DNA from: Phaeodactylibacter luteus
Lineage (GTDB): Bacteria > Bacteroidota > Bacteroidia > Chitinophagales > Saprospiraceae
Length of the DNA stretch: 64,000 nt
Reading direction: 5' to 3'
NCBI RefSeq assembly: GCF_007993045.1
Contig: NZ_VOOR01000016.1
Span: 49,077-113,076 of the forward strand
Shown here: positions 25,281-34,456 of the stretch, one piece after another
How positions within the stretch are numbered: position 1 is the stretch's first letter
Layout of the letters: each line of letters opens with the position of its first letter
Position numbers and translations under genes: made by a program
Notes under the pieces: model-generated
Seen by the model: the letters and a program-made list of their open reading frames with translations, nothing else
Databases searched by the model: none
What the model was told of the DNA's origin: nothing

Positions 25281-26708
25281 ATGCTAGACCGAAAAGACTT
25301 CAGCTTATATGCAAGTGCCATTACCAAATGGATAGCAGACTACTTTCAGCAATTGGAGCAGCTGCCGGTGAAATCTGCAGTAAAGCCAGGCGAAATTTAT
25401 CAGCAGATACCAGCCCATATCCCTGCTGAGGGGGAGCCTATCCCGGATATGCTCAAAGACCTTAGCGATATCATCCTGCCCGGTATCACCCATTGGCAGC
25501 ACCCCAACTTCCATGCCTACTTCCCCGCCAACAGCTCAGTAGAGTCGGTCTATGCAGAGATGCTGACCGCAGCCCTGGGGGTGCAGGGTATGATCTGGGA
25601 AACCTCCCCTGCTGCGGCAGAGCTGGAAGAGCGCATGATGGAATGGCTACGCGATGCTATGGGGCTCCCCTCAAACTGGGAGGGCGTCATACAAGATACG
25701 GCATCTTCCGCTACGCTTGTAGCACTGCTCACCGCCCGCGAAAAAGCCACTGATTTCCAGTCCAATGAAACCGGCACTCCTGGACACCTTAGGGTATACT
25801 GTTCCACGCAGACCCACTCCTCTATAGAGAAGGGCGTGAAAATTGCCGGTATTGGCCGGCGCAACCTCATAAAAATCCCCGTAGATGAGCAGCTGGCCAT
25901 GCAAGCAGAAGCCCTGGAAGCTCAGATCCGGGCAGACCTACAAGCAGGCCTACAGCCGTGCTGTGTCGTTTCGGCTATTGGCACTACTGGCACATTGGCC
26001 GTTGACCCCATAAAGGAGATCAGCCGGATATGCCAGGAATATGACATCTGGCACCACGTGGATGCAGCCTATGCCGGCTCTGCTCTGCTCTTGCCAGAAT
26101 ACCAGTGGATGGGGGAAGGCATAGCACAGGCCGACAGTTTTGTTTTCAACCCGCACAAATGGCTGTTCACCAACTTCGACTGTACCGCCTACTACGTTAA
26201 AGACCCTGGCATCCTGGTCCGCACGCTAGACATCCTGCCGGAATACCTGCGCACGGCGACCCGGGGGCAGGTCAATGACTACCGAGACTGGGGCATCCCC
26301 CTTGGGCGGCGGTTCCGGGCCTTGAAGCTCTGGTTTGTCATGCGGTCTTATGGGCTTAATGGGATGCAGGAAAAACTGAGGCATCATATACAATTGAACC
26401 GGGCATTTGCGGAGGGCGTGGAGCAGCATGCTGATTTTGAACTGCTCATGCCCCCTTTCCTTAATGCCACCTGCTTCCGCTATGCCCCGCAGGGCCTGCC
26501 GCCCCAATACCTGGATGAGCTGAACGAGTCTCTGCTCCAGCGGGTCAACTCCAGCGGTGAGGCCTACCTGACGCATACCAAAATAGGGAATACCTATACC
26601 TTGCGCATGGTGATCGGCCAAACTTACGTTGAGGAGCGGCATGTAAAAAAAACCTGGGCCCTGCTGCAGGGCCTTGCAGAGCAGTGCAAAAAGGGGGCAC
26701 ATACTTAG
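25281..26708 (+). CDS. PLP-dependent aromatic-L-amino-acid decarboxylase family enzyme
   Basis: The 475-residue enzyme belongs to group II pyridoxal-phosphate decarboxylases. It has HPNFHAYFPANSS (about 75-87), the PLP-stacking region, HVDAAYAGSALL, and FNPHKWLFTNFDC with the PLP-binding Lys293. This pattern is that of DOPA/tryptophan/tyrosine decarboxylases, which release aromatic amines. The ATG at 25281 matches the start of the conserved N-terminus (DRKDFSLYASAITKWIADY). It faces the crotonase gene divergently and may share its regulatory region. The exact substrate is not known. Confidence 0.9.
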   Translation: MLDRKDFSLYASAITKWIADYFQQLEQLPVKSAVKPGEIYQQIPAHIPAEGEPIPDMLKDLSDIILPGITHWQHPNFHAYFPANSSVESVYAEMLTAALGVQGMIWETSPAAAELEERMMEWLRDAMGLPSNWEGVIQDTASSATLVALLTAREKATDFQSNETGTPGHLRVYCSTQTHSSIEKGVKIAGIGRRNLIKIPVDEQLAMQAEALEAQIRADLQAGLQPCCVVSAIGTTGTLAVDPIKEISRICQEYDIWHHVDAAYAGSALLLPEYQWMGEGIAQADSFVFNPHKWLFTNFDCTAYYVKDPGILVRTLDILPEYLRTATRGQVNDYRDWGIPLGRRFRALKLWFVMRSYGLNGMQEKLRHHIQLNRAFAEGVEQHADFELLMPPFLNATCFRYAPQGLPPQYLDELNESLLQRVNSSGEAYLTHTKIGNTYTLRMVIGQTYVEERHVKKTWALLQGLAEQCKKGAHT

Positions 26709-26753
26709 TGTAAATTTCACAAGAATACTTACCTGTTTCCGGAGTAATCCGGT

Positions 26754-26761
26754 TATTTTTG
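26754..26761 (+). promoter_or_regulatory. -7 promoter box TATTTTTG for glgP
   Basis: It fits TAnnTTTG. Transcription would begin near 26768, downstream of the possible ATG at 26759. This favours the start at 26786 for the phosphorylase. Confidence 0.45.
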
Positions 26762-26785
26762 TTGGGTATCAACCGAATATCTAAG

Positions 26786-29347
26786 ATGATTGGACAATTG
26801 AAAGACAAGCAAATACAGCTGAAGCGCATTTACATAGAGGCGAAACTACCCGAACCCCTGCAGCCGCTCAAAGAGCTGGCGAACAACCTATGGTGGTCTT
26901 GGAGCAAAAGCGCGATTGAGCTGTTCGAATCGATAGACCGGGAGCAGTTCATCAGCCTCCGCTACAACCCGGTAGCCCTGCTTGAAGAGCTGAGCCCGGC
27001 ACGAGCACAAGAGCTGGCTGCAGACAGCAGTTTCATCCAACAGCTCAATTCGGTATACGCTGAGTTCCAGTCTTACCTTTCGGAAGAGCCAGCGGCCGAT
27101 AGCCCGCAGATTGCCTATTTCAGCATGGAATACGGCCTTCATATCAGTTTACGGTTGTACTCTGGAGGGCTGGGCGTACTGGCAGGCGACTACCTGAAGG
27201 AAGCTTCTGACTCCAACTCCAACATGGTCGCCGTCGGGCTGCTGTACCGCTATGGGTACTTCGAGCAGGCGATTTCCCTGCATGGGGACCAAATCAACAA
27301 CTACCCCCCTCAAAAATTCACAAAACTCCCTATCCGCCCAGTGCGTGACGCTCAGGGAGAGTGGCTGAAAATCAGTGTAGGCCTCAAAGGGCGGATGGTC
27401 TACGCGAAAATCTGGGAGCTGAAAGTGGGGCGGATATCCCTTTACCTGATGGATACGGATATAGACGAAAACGACTGGCATGACCGCACCCTGACCCATC
27501 AGCTCTATGGAGGCGACAACGAGCACCGGCTCCGGCAGGAAATTTTATTGGGCATTGGCGGGGCCCGGGCCCTGCAGGCGCTCGGCGTTGAAGCTGACAT
27601 TTACCACTGCAATGAAGGCCATGCCGCTTTCCTTAACCTGGAAAGGCTCCGGGGGTACGTCCGGGAACAACAGCTCAGCTACGCGGCAGCGGTAGAGGCT
27701 GTGCGCGCCACATCCTTGTTCACCACGCACACTCCGGTACCCGCCGGGCATGACTACTTTCACGAAAACCTTTTACGGGACTACCTGTACAATTATGCGC
27801 TTGAGCTTGGCATAGATTGGCAGACGTTCGTCGCGCTTGGCAAAATCGACCCGCACAACCACGATGAGCTCTTCTCCATGAGCCACTTGGCCATCCGCCT
27901 TTCACAGGAAGTCAACGGGGTAAGCCGCCTGCACGGCGCTGTTTCCCAGAAAATGTTCAATGTGCTTTACCCCGGCTACAATCCGGAAGAGCTGCACATC
28001 CACTATGTGACCAACTCTGTACACTACCCGACCTGGATTGCCAAAGAGTGGCACGACTTGTACGTGGAGACATTTGGCGAAGCATTCCTGAAGGATCAGT
28101 CCAACAAAGCGTACTGGCGCAAAATCTATGACGTCCCCGCCGAACAGATCATGGGCATCCGCCGCAAGCTCAAAGCCCGCCTGTTGGGCTATGTCCGCGA
28201 TACTTTACAGGAAGACCTGACCCGCCGTGGCGAAAACCCGCGCAGCATCTTTGAACTGCTCAATGCGATACAAGAGGATGCCCTGGTCATCGGTTTTGCC
28301 CGCCGTTTTGCAACCTACAAAAGAGCACACCTCCTCTTTTCCAACCTCGACCGGCTGGCAAGCATCCTGAACAACAGCGGCCGGCCGCTGATCTTCCTTT
28401 TTGCAGGGAAAGCCCACCCGGCTGACGGTGGCGGGCAGGGGCTCATCAAGCACATCATTGAAGTCTCCAAGCGGCCAGAGTTTAAAGGGAAGGTTATCTT
28501 CCTGGAAAACTACAATATGGAAATGGCCAAGCTGCTGGTACAGGGCGTAGACATCTGGCTCAATACCCCAACGCGGCCCAAGGAGGCTTCCGGCACTTCA
28601 GGCATGAAGGCCGCCCTCAATGGCGTCATGAACTTCAGCGTGCTTGACGGCTGGTGGGCCGAAGGCTTCCGCCCCGATGCCGGCTGGGAGCTGCCCCTTG
28701 AGCGGACGTACGACAACCAAGAGCTGCAGAACGAACTGGATGCCGAAACCATCTACAATACGCTGGAGCACGATATACTCCCTAAGTATTATGACGTGGA
28801 CGAAACGGGCATTTCTGAGCGCTGGGTAGCTTATATCCGGGCCATTATCGCAGAGGTGGCCCCAGAGTTTACCATGAAGCGGATGCTCGATGACTACTAC
28901 AGCCGGTTTTACAATAAACTCTACGAGCGCGGGCAGCTCGCCAGGCAAAATGGCTGCAAGCAGGCCAAAGCCATCGCTGCGTGGAAACAGAACATGAAAC
29001 AACGCTGGGACCACATTGAGCTGGCCCAGGCAGATACTTTCGACAGCGACAACCAGGCTCTGCAGACCGGGGAGGCTTTTAAGGCCACGCTCCGCATTTA
29101 CCTCAACGGCGTACAACCTGAGGACCTTGGCGTAGAGGTCGCCTTCTTCAGCAGGGTGAACGAGGAGGAGCTGGAGCTGAAATTCACGCAGGAACTGGAA
29201 CTGAAAGCAGTCCGGGACGGGCTTGCAGAATTCACCTGTACAGTTGACCCCAAGCTCGCTGGCGTATTTGAGTATGGCTTCCGGGCTTTCCCTAAGTCTG
29301 AGCAGCTCGCGCACCGGCAAGACCTGCCCCTTGTGAAGTGGCTGTAA
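26786..29347 (+). CDS. glgP: Alpha-glucan phosphorylase (GT35)
   Basis: The 853-residue enzyme cleaves terminal alpha-1,4 glucose units with phosphate to give glucose-1-phosphate. The N-terminal part (DUF3417-like; PLKELANNLWWSWSKSAIELF) and the core belong to the shorter bacterial/archaeal alpha-glucan phosphorylase branch. Recognisable are YFSMEYGLHISLRLYSGGLGVLAGDYLKEASD, the GFARRFATYKRAHLLF region, and EASGTSGMKAALNG, whose Lys608 should carry pyridoxal phosphate. A C-terminal beta domain (about 735-853) is present. A start 27 bases upstream is possible but lies before the inferred transcription start. It may act with the GH57 enzyme in storage-glucan breakdown; that link is inferred. 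Confidence 0.95.
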   Translation: MIGQLKDKQIQLKRIYIEAKLPEPLQPLKELANNLWWSWSKSAIELFESIDREQFISLRYNPVALLEELSPARAQELAADSSFIQQLNSVYAEFQSYLSEEPAADSPQIAYFSMEYGLHISLRLYSGGLGVLAGDYLKEASDSNSNMVAVGLLYRYGYFEQAISLHGDQINNYPPQKFTKLPIRPVRDAQGEWLKISVGLKGRMVYAKIWELKVGRISLYLMDTDIDENDWHDRTLTHQLYGGDNEHRLRQEILLGIGGARALQALGVEADIYHCNEGHAAFLNLERLRGYVREQQLSYAAAVEAVRATSLFTTHTPVPAGHDYFHENLLRDYLYNYALELGIDWQTFVALGKIDPHNHDELFSMSHLAIRLSQEVNGVSRLHGAVSQKMFNVLYPGYNPEELHIHYVTNSVHYPTWIAKEWHDLYVETFGEAFLKDQSNKAYWRKIYDVPAEQIMGIRRKLKARLLGYVRDTLQEDLTRRGENPRSIFELLNAIQEDALVIGFARRFATYKRAHLLFSNLDRLASILNNSGRPLIFLFAGKAHPADGGGQGLIKHIIEVSKRPEFKGKVIFLENYNMEMAKLLVQGVDIWLNTPTRPKEASGTSGMKAALNGVMNFSVLDGWWAEGFRPDAGWELPLERTYDNQELQNELDAETIYNTLEHDILPKYYDVDETGISERWVAYIRAIIAEVAPEFTMKRMLDDYYSRFYNKLYERGQLARQNGCKQAKAIAAWKQNMKQRWDHIELAQADTFDSDNQALQTGEAFKATLRIYLNGVQPEDLGVEVAFFSRVNEEELELKFTQELELKAVRDGLAEFTCTVDPKLAGVFEYGFRAFPKSEQLAHRQDLPLVKWL

Positions 29348-29472
29348 GGGCTCCTTTGGCGACGGCCGTACGCTAAACTGCACTTGCCTGCCTGTTAGCT
29401 TCGCTGGCAGGCAGGCTTGTATTGGCTCCATCCCCCACTTCTTCAACTCAACTCCGGTTTTCAGGAAAGCAG

Positions 29473-29611
29473 CGGGCTAGCGCTGCGGAGGGGTGGGAAG
29501 CCCGCAGGGCCGAGCGGATAGCGAGCCCCGCAGCATAGCGGCACCTGCCGTTAGGCAGGGGAAGCCCCCCATCCTCACGGCAGGCCAAAAAAACAATCTG
29601 CTCGCGCATAG
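29473..29611 (-). repeat. R-family dispersed repeat, copy R5 (left end missing)
   Basis: It begins at GGGCTAGCGCTGCGGAGGGG and contains AGCGAGCCCCGCAGCATAGC and the AAACAATCTG end. The GCCTGGCATTGG side found in other minus copies is missing. It follows the glgP gene by 125 bp, in the opposite orientation. Confidence 0.85.
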
Positions 29612-29626
29612 TATTTCTAGCCCTAA

Positions 29627-29672
29627 CAAAAGCAGGGCTACAGCCGGGATCTCCACTGTAGCCCTGCTTTTG
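29627..29672. terminator. Perfect 17 bp stem hairpin
   Basis: CAAAAGCAGGGCTACAG pairs perfectly with CTGTAGCCCTGCTTTTG around a 12-base loop. The position fits the end of the glgP transcript or of a small RNA. No T-tract follows on the plus strand. Confidence 0.5.
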
Positions 29673-30154
29673 GGAAGGGGGCAAAAAAAGAACTGGGCAG
29701 TAGCAAAAGCTCTACCCAGTCCGAAAATAGCAACTATCTACTTATCTCCATTTAAGTTTATGCCCACCTTTGTGGGCATGCCCTTCTGAAAATAAAACAC
29801 CCTAAATTCTTGCGGCCTGGCATACTGGCCTTTATGTCTTACAGGCGTTGGGGTGGCCAAAAGATGCTGGCCGGAGCCCCTGCTGCCCTGTGAAAGTCCC
29901 TCATAGTATCCCGGGAGCGCCCCCGGAAGAGCATTGCGTTCTTTTTGCTTTGCTCCTTGTCGATTGCTTACAGTTACAAATTTAAGGGAGGCCGGCACAG
30001 GTTTCAAACCAATAAAAAGCCTTATATTAAATTCCTAAGATCAAAACACCTGGTCCTAAAACACATAATCAATTAATTATCAAAGTTTTAAAATAGAAAT
30101 TTGATTAAGTTTCAAAGCAGTCAAAAAAAATACGCTTTTTCGCCACTTTAACAG

Positions 30155-30203
30155 AAAACGGTATATTTTTAACAAAAAACGGTAGCAAAACACAAGAAAA
30201 CGG
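30155..30203 (+). promoter_or_regulatory. Three AAAACGG boxes at exact 21 bp spacing
   Basis: AAAACGG occurs at 30155-30161, 30176-30182 and 30197-30203, each followed by TA or CA. A spacing of 21 bp is two helical turns, so all three face the same side of the DNA. A near -7 box TATATTTT lies between the first two, and the last box ends four bases before the start codon at 30208. This looks like an operator, or else a repeat that affects translation. Confidence 0.5.
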
Positions 30204-30207
30204 CAAA

Positions 30208-31695
30208 ATGAAGCAACAAAGCGACCTTTTTGACCTCATCAAATCCATGTCAAGGTCTGAAAAGCGGTATTTCACCCTTCATGCCAAAAAGAACGGGCGG
30301 GGCCATAGCCGGTACCTTGACCTGTTCAAGGCGGTCAATAAGATGGGCCAATACGAGGAAGGCAGCCTGCAACAGCAATTTGGGCCTAGCCTGCCCACAG
30401 ACAAGCACTACCTTTACGAGTCGATTCTACAAAGCATGCGGGATTACAACCTCTCCAAATCCCGCACTGCAAAAATCAAGACCATGCTGCTTGACGCCCG
30501 CTTGCTATATCAGCGGGGGCTTTACCAGCAAAGTGAAGAACGGCTGCAGCAGGCGCACGAGCTGGCACAGGCTATGGACGACCAATTAGCGCTCCTGGAG
30601 ATCAGCAGGGAACAGCTGAACTTTGTCTGGACAACGAAACCACAAGGGTACGGGGAGAAAATCGATCAGCTGCTTTCAGAAAAAGACGATTACATCAGGC
30701 ACATCAACGAAGAGCTCACCTTTCTGTCGATGGCCTATAAAATACAGCTGGCCAAAGATCAGGGGCAACAAAAAAGGCTTCAGGAAGAGATTGGGGAAGA
30801 GCTGTTTAGCGGTGATGAGGGCATGCCAGAGACCGCTCACGCGCAGCGGCGCTATTTGCAGTGTGGCGCCTTGTTTGCCGATTTAAGGGAAGACCATGAA
30901 GAAGCCACTCAGTTTTATGCCCGTATGGTAGCGTGGTGGGATGCCTACCCTCTGATCAGGGAGGAAAGCTACAACAGGTACCTTGCCGATGCCTTCAACC
31001 TGCTGCACGCTACCTACACCCAAAAGCGTTATGCCCCCTTCAAAGCGATGCTGCAGCGCTTGTCCAATGAAAAGCCGGTCAACTACCACGACCAACGGCT
31101 GGCGTTCAAACAATTGGCCAACTATCAGCTGCTTTATCACATCAACCTTGGCATAGCCGAAGGCCATCAGGAGCTGATCAAAAAAGTAGAGGAGGGCATG
31201 GCCCTTTACCGGCTCAACGAAGTCAGCCGGCTCATTATCGCATTCAACGTGACCGTCCTACTGCTCATCCTTGGGCAGCCGGAAGCTTGCCGCCGTTGGG
31301 GCGGCACGGTACTTGACCATTACAACAGCACCCTCAACAGCACTGCCTTCCGGTGCTCCACCCTGCTCATCGTACTGCTTGCGGCCATCAGCCAAGATGA
31401 CATAGACGGGCAGGAATCCGCTTCCCGCGCCTTGTCGAGGTCGGTGCGGAAAGCCACAGGCGCATTCCCTGCTGACTTCTTCCGCACAGCGGCAGCCTAT
31501 CTGAAAAAAATCGGCCGGGCTGCACCCGGAGAGGCAAAAGACATGCTCGAAGCACTGGCCGAGCATCTCAACACCAATGACAACAAGCCCCCCTTGGGCA
31601 TGGACGACCTCCTCCTGAATTGGATACAAAGCAGGCTCAGCGGCTTACCGCTCAATGAAGTGTTCAGGAAACAAGCTCAGGCGGGGGAAGCATAG
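30208..31695 (+). CDS. Large helical protein of unknown function (Bacteroidota type)
   Basis: The 495-residue product starts MKQQSDLFDLIKSMSRSEKRYF, a pattern I associate with a conserved, uncharacterised Bacteroidota family. The rest is almost entirely alpha-helical, with TPR-like helix pairs (for example RLLYQRGLYQQSEERLQQAHELAQ at about 98-121). No signal peptide or transmembrane segment is present, so it should be cytoplasmic. Helical repeat proteins of this type often bind peptides or other proteins. It has its own AT-rich promoter region with phased AAAACGG boxes. Repeat R6 lies 71 bp after its stop. Confidence 0.7.
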   Translation: MKQQSDLFDLIKSMSRSEKRYFTLHAKKNGRGHSRYLDLFKAVNKMGQYEEGSLQQQFGPSLPTDKHYLYESILQSMRDYNLSKSRTAKIKTMLLDARLLYQRGLYQQSEERLQQAHELAQAMDDQLALLEISREQLNFVWTTKPQGYGEKIDQLLSEKDDYIRHINEELTFLSMAYKIQLAKDQGQQKRLQEEIGEELFSGDEGMPETAHAQRRYLQCGALFADLREDHEEATQFYARMVAWWDAYPLIREESYNRYLADAFNLLHATYTQKRYAPFKAMLQRLSNEKPVNYHDQRLAFKQLANYQLLYHINLGIAEGHQELIKKVEEGMALYRLNEVSRLIIAFNVTVLLLILGQPEACRRWGGTVLDHYNSTLNSTAFRCSTLLIVLLAAISQDDIDGQESASRALSRSVRKATGAFPADFFRTAAAYLKKIGRAAPGEAKDMLEALAEHLNTNDNKPPLGMDDLLLNWIQSRLSGLPLNEVFRKQAQAGEA

Positions 31696-31766
31696 ATGGC
31701 AGCGTGTGGCGCAACCGCGCTAGCTTTTTCGAAGCCACTCTACCTGGAAATGGCCAGATGCTATTG

Positions 31767-31980
31767 GGCGCAAACCCAATTGTCGTTTTTTTGCCTGCCC
31801 CCTCCGCAAGGATAGGGGCCTGCCCCTGCCCGATGGCAGGTGCCGCTATGCTGCGGGGCTCGCTATCCGCTCGGCCCCTCGCCTTACAGGCGTCGGGTCT
31901 GGCCTTCGGCCACCCCTGCGCAGCGCTAGGCCAAGGCAGGCTATAGCCCGGAATGCTTAGCCCCCTGCGGCATTTGGGCT
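31767..31980 (+). repeat. R-family dispersed repeat, copy R6
   Basis: It is a full-length copy from GGCGCAAACCCAATTGTCG through GCTATGCTGCGGGGCTCGCT, GGCCTTCGGCC and GCGCAGCGCTAGGCC to GCATTTGGGCT. It fills the junction between two convergent genes. Confidence 0.9.
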
Positions 31981-32008
31981 CCCCCACCCATGTTATCCAA
32001 CCAGGCCA

Positions 32009-32566
32009 CTATGCATCCGTCTCTTCCTCTTCGTGCAAGACCAGGCTTTTCAAGAGTATAGCATTGCCTTTGCGCTGAACGCTCAATACGTGGCGTGACA
32101 AGTCAAAGAAGGCGATTTCCGGTTTATAGTCTACCTCTGAGCCCCCCTTGCGGATTTCCACCTCGGTAGCGCCAACAAAGCAGAGCGTCAGGTTCCGTTT
32201 GTGATAGGCGGCAGACCACACTGTTTTTTCAAAATCAAGCTTAGCCTCTTTCCCGTTTGCACTGAGCGCGAGCGGCTGAGCGGAAGATACAGACAAGCCT
32301 TCCCCTTTAGTGGGCGGGGCCTGAAAATCGGTAGCAACGGTAAGCTGCCCCTTTAGGGTGCCGATGAGGATGCCCTTGTTATTGTCGAGGGGGAAAGCGA
32401 TGGCGCGCCCATTATCGATGAGGAATAAGGTATCCATTTCAGTGGAAAAGGTAAGGCTGTTGACCATGGTATAGACATTTTGCCGGAATATCCGCACAGG
32501 CAGCTGTGAGGGGCTGCCAAGGAGCAGCCGTTGCAGCCAGGAAAGCAATCGGCGGATGGGGTTCAT
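32009..32566 (-). CDS. Protein of unknown function, 185 residues
   Basis: The product begins with a basic-hydrophobic segment (MNPIRRLLSWLQRLLLG) that might dock on the membrane but is too short for a clear transmembrane helix. The rest is beta-rich: TMVNSLTFSTEMDTLFLIDNG, then LTLCFVGATEVEIRKGG. It ends in an acidic tail (HEEEETDA). I recognise no family. A good promoter (32605-32633) lies 39-67 bases upstream. It ends at the convergent junction that holds repeat R6. Confidence 0.6.
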   Translation of the reverse strand: MNPIRRLLSWLQRLLLGSPSQLPVRIFRQNVYTMVNSLTFSTEMDTLFLIDNGRAIAFPLDNNKGILIGTLKGQLTVATDFQAPPTKGEGLSVSSAQPLALSANGKEAKLDFEKTVWSAAYHKRNLTLCFVGATEVEIRKGGSEVDYKPEIAFFDLSRHVLSVQRKGNAILLKSLVLHEEEETDA

Positions 32567-32604
32567 AATTTAGATTTGTTCAATGGCCCGGAGGCGAGCC
32601 GTAG

Positions 32605-32633
32605 CAAAAATAACAAATCCCGAGTGCCCACAA
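32605..32633 (-). promoter_or_regulatory. Promoter TTG-N18-TATTTTTG
   Basis: On the minus strand a TTG (32631-32633) is followed after 18 bases by TATTTTTG (32605-32612). Transcription would begin near 32598, about 32 bases before the ATG at 32566. Confidence 0.55.
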
Positions 32634-32673
32634 AGGCAAAGCGCCCGCTGCAGTGCAACGGGCGCTTTGCCTT
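32633..32673 (-). terminator. Hairpin after the 465-residue protein gene
   Basis: AAGGCAAAGCGCCCG pairs perfectly with CGGGCGCTTTGCCTT (15 bp) around an 11-base loop. It lies 25 bases after the stop of the minus-strand gene and adjoins the next promoter's -33 element. Confidence 0.75.
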
Positions 32674-32697
32674 ATTTCCAATTTGCCCCTAAGAGCA

Positions 32698-34095
32698 TTA
32701 CGCATCAGCCTTTTTCCGCTTGCGGCGGGTTTTGAACATTTCCACCACTTCTTTCTCTTTGAGGAAGCCGAGGTCTTGGAAAGTAGTAGAGACGAATTTC
32801 TTGATATCCTGATAATCTTTGCCCCGTTTGTCGGTGTACTTCTTGAGCAGCTTGCCGACATACTCCAGGCTCAGCTCTTTGAGCAGCTGATTGAACTGCT
32901 GATTGGCGAAGATGCTGATGTAAGCAGGGTACAGCTTCGAGATTTCGAATAATTCAGGGTAATCCGCCACCTCCAGATTTTTGACCAAACGCGCGAAGTA
33001 GCCGTAGATGGTCTGACGCACACACTCGTTGATGACGCTCAGCCCTTCCCTGCGCATGTAAAAGTGCTTGACCGCCTCCTGTGCTTCCTCTGTGGTGTAA
33101 CCTTTGCCGTGAATGACATCCATCAGGCCGTAATAAGCCGACAGCTCGTCTTCAATGCTGTGGTCTACCACTTCAGACATCAGTTTGTCCGCCTCAGGGG
33201 CAATCGTCACATCTTCGCTAAGATGAAGCTCCAGGAGGTAATCGAAATACGACTCTTCAAACCCTGCAGTATCTTTCCTGATGGCATTGAAGTGTTTGGA
33301 GAGGTGAGCACGGTCGTCCTCGCCCAAGTCGAAGAACAAGGCGAAGAGCACCATGACTTCCATATGCTCCCTATGCCCCTGGAACTCTTTGTTTTCCACA
33401 AATGCTTTGAGGTGTGGTATGATGCTAGAGTTGTCATACCCGCCTTTAACACGGAAAAGCAGGAAGCGTTTGAGCTGTGCATAGAGGACCTTAAGCTCAG
33501 AAAGGCTTTGCGGGAACTCTGCAGACATAAAGTTATCACTGCGGAACTGCCGCTGATAGCGCTGATAGCCTAGCACACGCTCTTCCAGCAAGCGGTAGCG
33601 CTCCAGCTTTTGGCCCTGCAAGAAATAACGCACCCGCTTGTTGTCGATAGCATTGATGAGGTTAGTGACCCAGATGTCGCTGCTCAGTGCAAACCCCATT
33701 TGAATAGACTGCCCGATACGCTTGCGCAGCAGGTCAAAGTTAGCAGAATTGCAGATGGCCAGCAGCACCTCCTTGAAGTGGTCCTGTGGGCGGGCATACT
33801 TCATGCGCTCGGCATGCACTTCCCCCCTCAGGACCGTAAACCCGAGGATTTTAGGCAGGTAAAGCCCTTCGAACTCAGGCTTCAAGAGCAAGGTTTCGAG
33901 GTCAATCAGCTGAAGCGGGTGGCTGCCGGCCACCTCGTCGTATATTTCAGCAATGCGGGGCTCGAAAGCCTCTTTCAACTCCATATATTGCTCTTCCTCC
34001 TCTTCTTCGAGGTAGGCTTGCAGCGCTTCAGACTCCTGGATTTCGGCAGCCAGCGTGTCTAGCCGTTCAATGTAAGCTTTCGCTAATGGTTGCAT
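32698..34095 (-). CDS. Large helical protein of unknown function
   Basis: The 465-residue product is nearly all alpha-helical. It has an acidic stretch near the start (AYLEEEEEEQYMELKE), an internal region EVHAERMKYARPQDHFKEVLLAICNSANFDLLRKRIGQSIQ, and a basic end (MFKTRRKRKKADA). There is no signal peptide, so it is probably cytoplasmic; the basic tail could bind nucleic acid. I do not recognise the family, though the strong conservation-like composition suggests a real, constrained protein. Copy B of the M element lies 71 bp upstream, in or near its leader. A -7 box TATCTTTG on the minus strand at 34404-34411 is the nearest promoter candidate. Confidence 0.7.
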   Translation of the reverse strand: MQPLAKAYIERLDTLAAEIQESEALQAYLEEEEEEQYMELKEAFEPRIAEIYDEVAGSHPLQLIDLETLLLKPEFEGLYLPKILGFTVLRGEVHAERMKYARPQDHFKEVLLAICNSANFDLLRKRIGQSIQMGFALSSDIWVTNLINAIDNKRVRYFLQGQKLERYRLLEERVLGYQRYQRQFRSDNFMSAEFPQSLSELKVLYAQLKRFLLFRVKGGYDNSSIIPHLKAFVENKEFQGHREHMEVMVLFALFFDLGEDDRAHLSKHFNAIRKDTAGFEESYFDYLLELHLSEDVTIAPEADKLMSEVVDHSIEDELSAYYGLMDVIHGKGYTTEEAQEAVKHFYMRREGLSVINECVRQTIYGYFARLVKNLEVADYPELFEISKLYPAYISIFANQQFNQLLKELSLEYVGKLLKKYTDKRGKDYQDIKKFVSTTFQDLGFLKEKEVVEMFKTRRKRKKADA

Positions 34096-34166
34096 GGTTA
34101 ACTGATTTTAGCGACCCGCAAAAGCGGGTAGATAAACGTCTTGCGCCCGGGCGGTGCTGCCCATTT

Positions 34167-34242
34167 AGAGCGTGTTGGGATTTTGGTCTTCTAATCAAAA
34201 AATGCAGTTTGCAGACCGATTACTAAAGCCCCAACACGCTCT
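34167..34242. repeat. M-family MITE-like element, copy B (short)
   Basis: The 76 bp element has ends AGAGCGTGTTGGGA and, inverted, AGAGCGTGTTGGGG. Its first 30 bases match copy A (GTGTTGGGATTTTGGTC with one or two changes). It is an internally deleted form. Confidence 0.65.
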
Positions 34243-34456
34243 TGGAGATGCCGGAGCAGCATTTCTTCACCCTTTTGCCTGCGCAAGGCTAAAAAACAAA
34301 CCTGATAGTGCAAATTAATGCACTACCAGGTCAGAATATTAGAATTAAAGTATTGCCTTGGTAGTTTGTTGGAAAGGCAGGCTTCCTGCATCGCCAACGC
34401 TGACAAAGATAACGGATTGCGCCAGAACCTACAAGCTTTGCCCGATTTTAATAGCA

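Larger units (their letters stand above)
29348..30207. other. 860 bp gene-free region with repeat R5 and two hairpins
   Basis: It holds a truncated R repeat (29473-29611), a 17 bp-stem hairpin (29627-29672) and a second hairpin ACTGGG/CCCAGT (29691-29719). An A/T-rich promoter region with phased AAAACGG boxes (30155-30203) follows. A frame at 29738-30007 on the minus strand (89 codons) has no family resemblance, and I do not call it. Confidence 0.6.

Noticed and set aside
29738..30007. 89-codon minus-strand frame
   Set aside because: No signal, family motif, promoter or convincing start; the composition is biased to Gly/Pro/Arg.
31664..31987. 107-codon minus-strand frame over repeat R6
   Set aside because: Translation of the R repeat; shared peptide with other copies comes from DNA repetition, not protein conservation.
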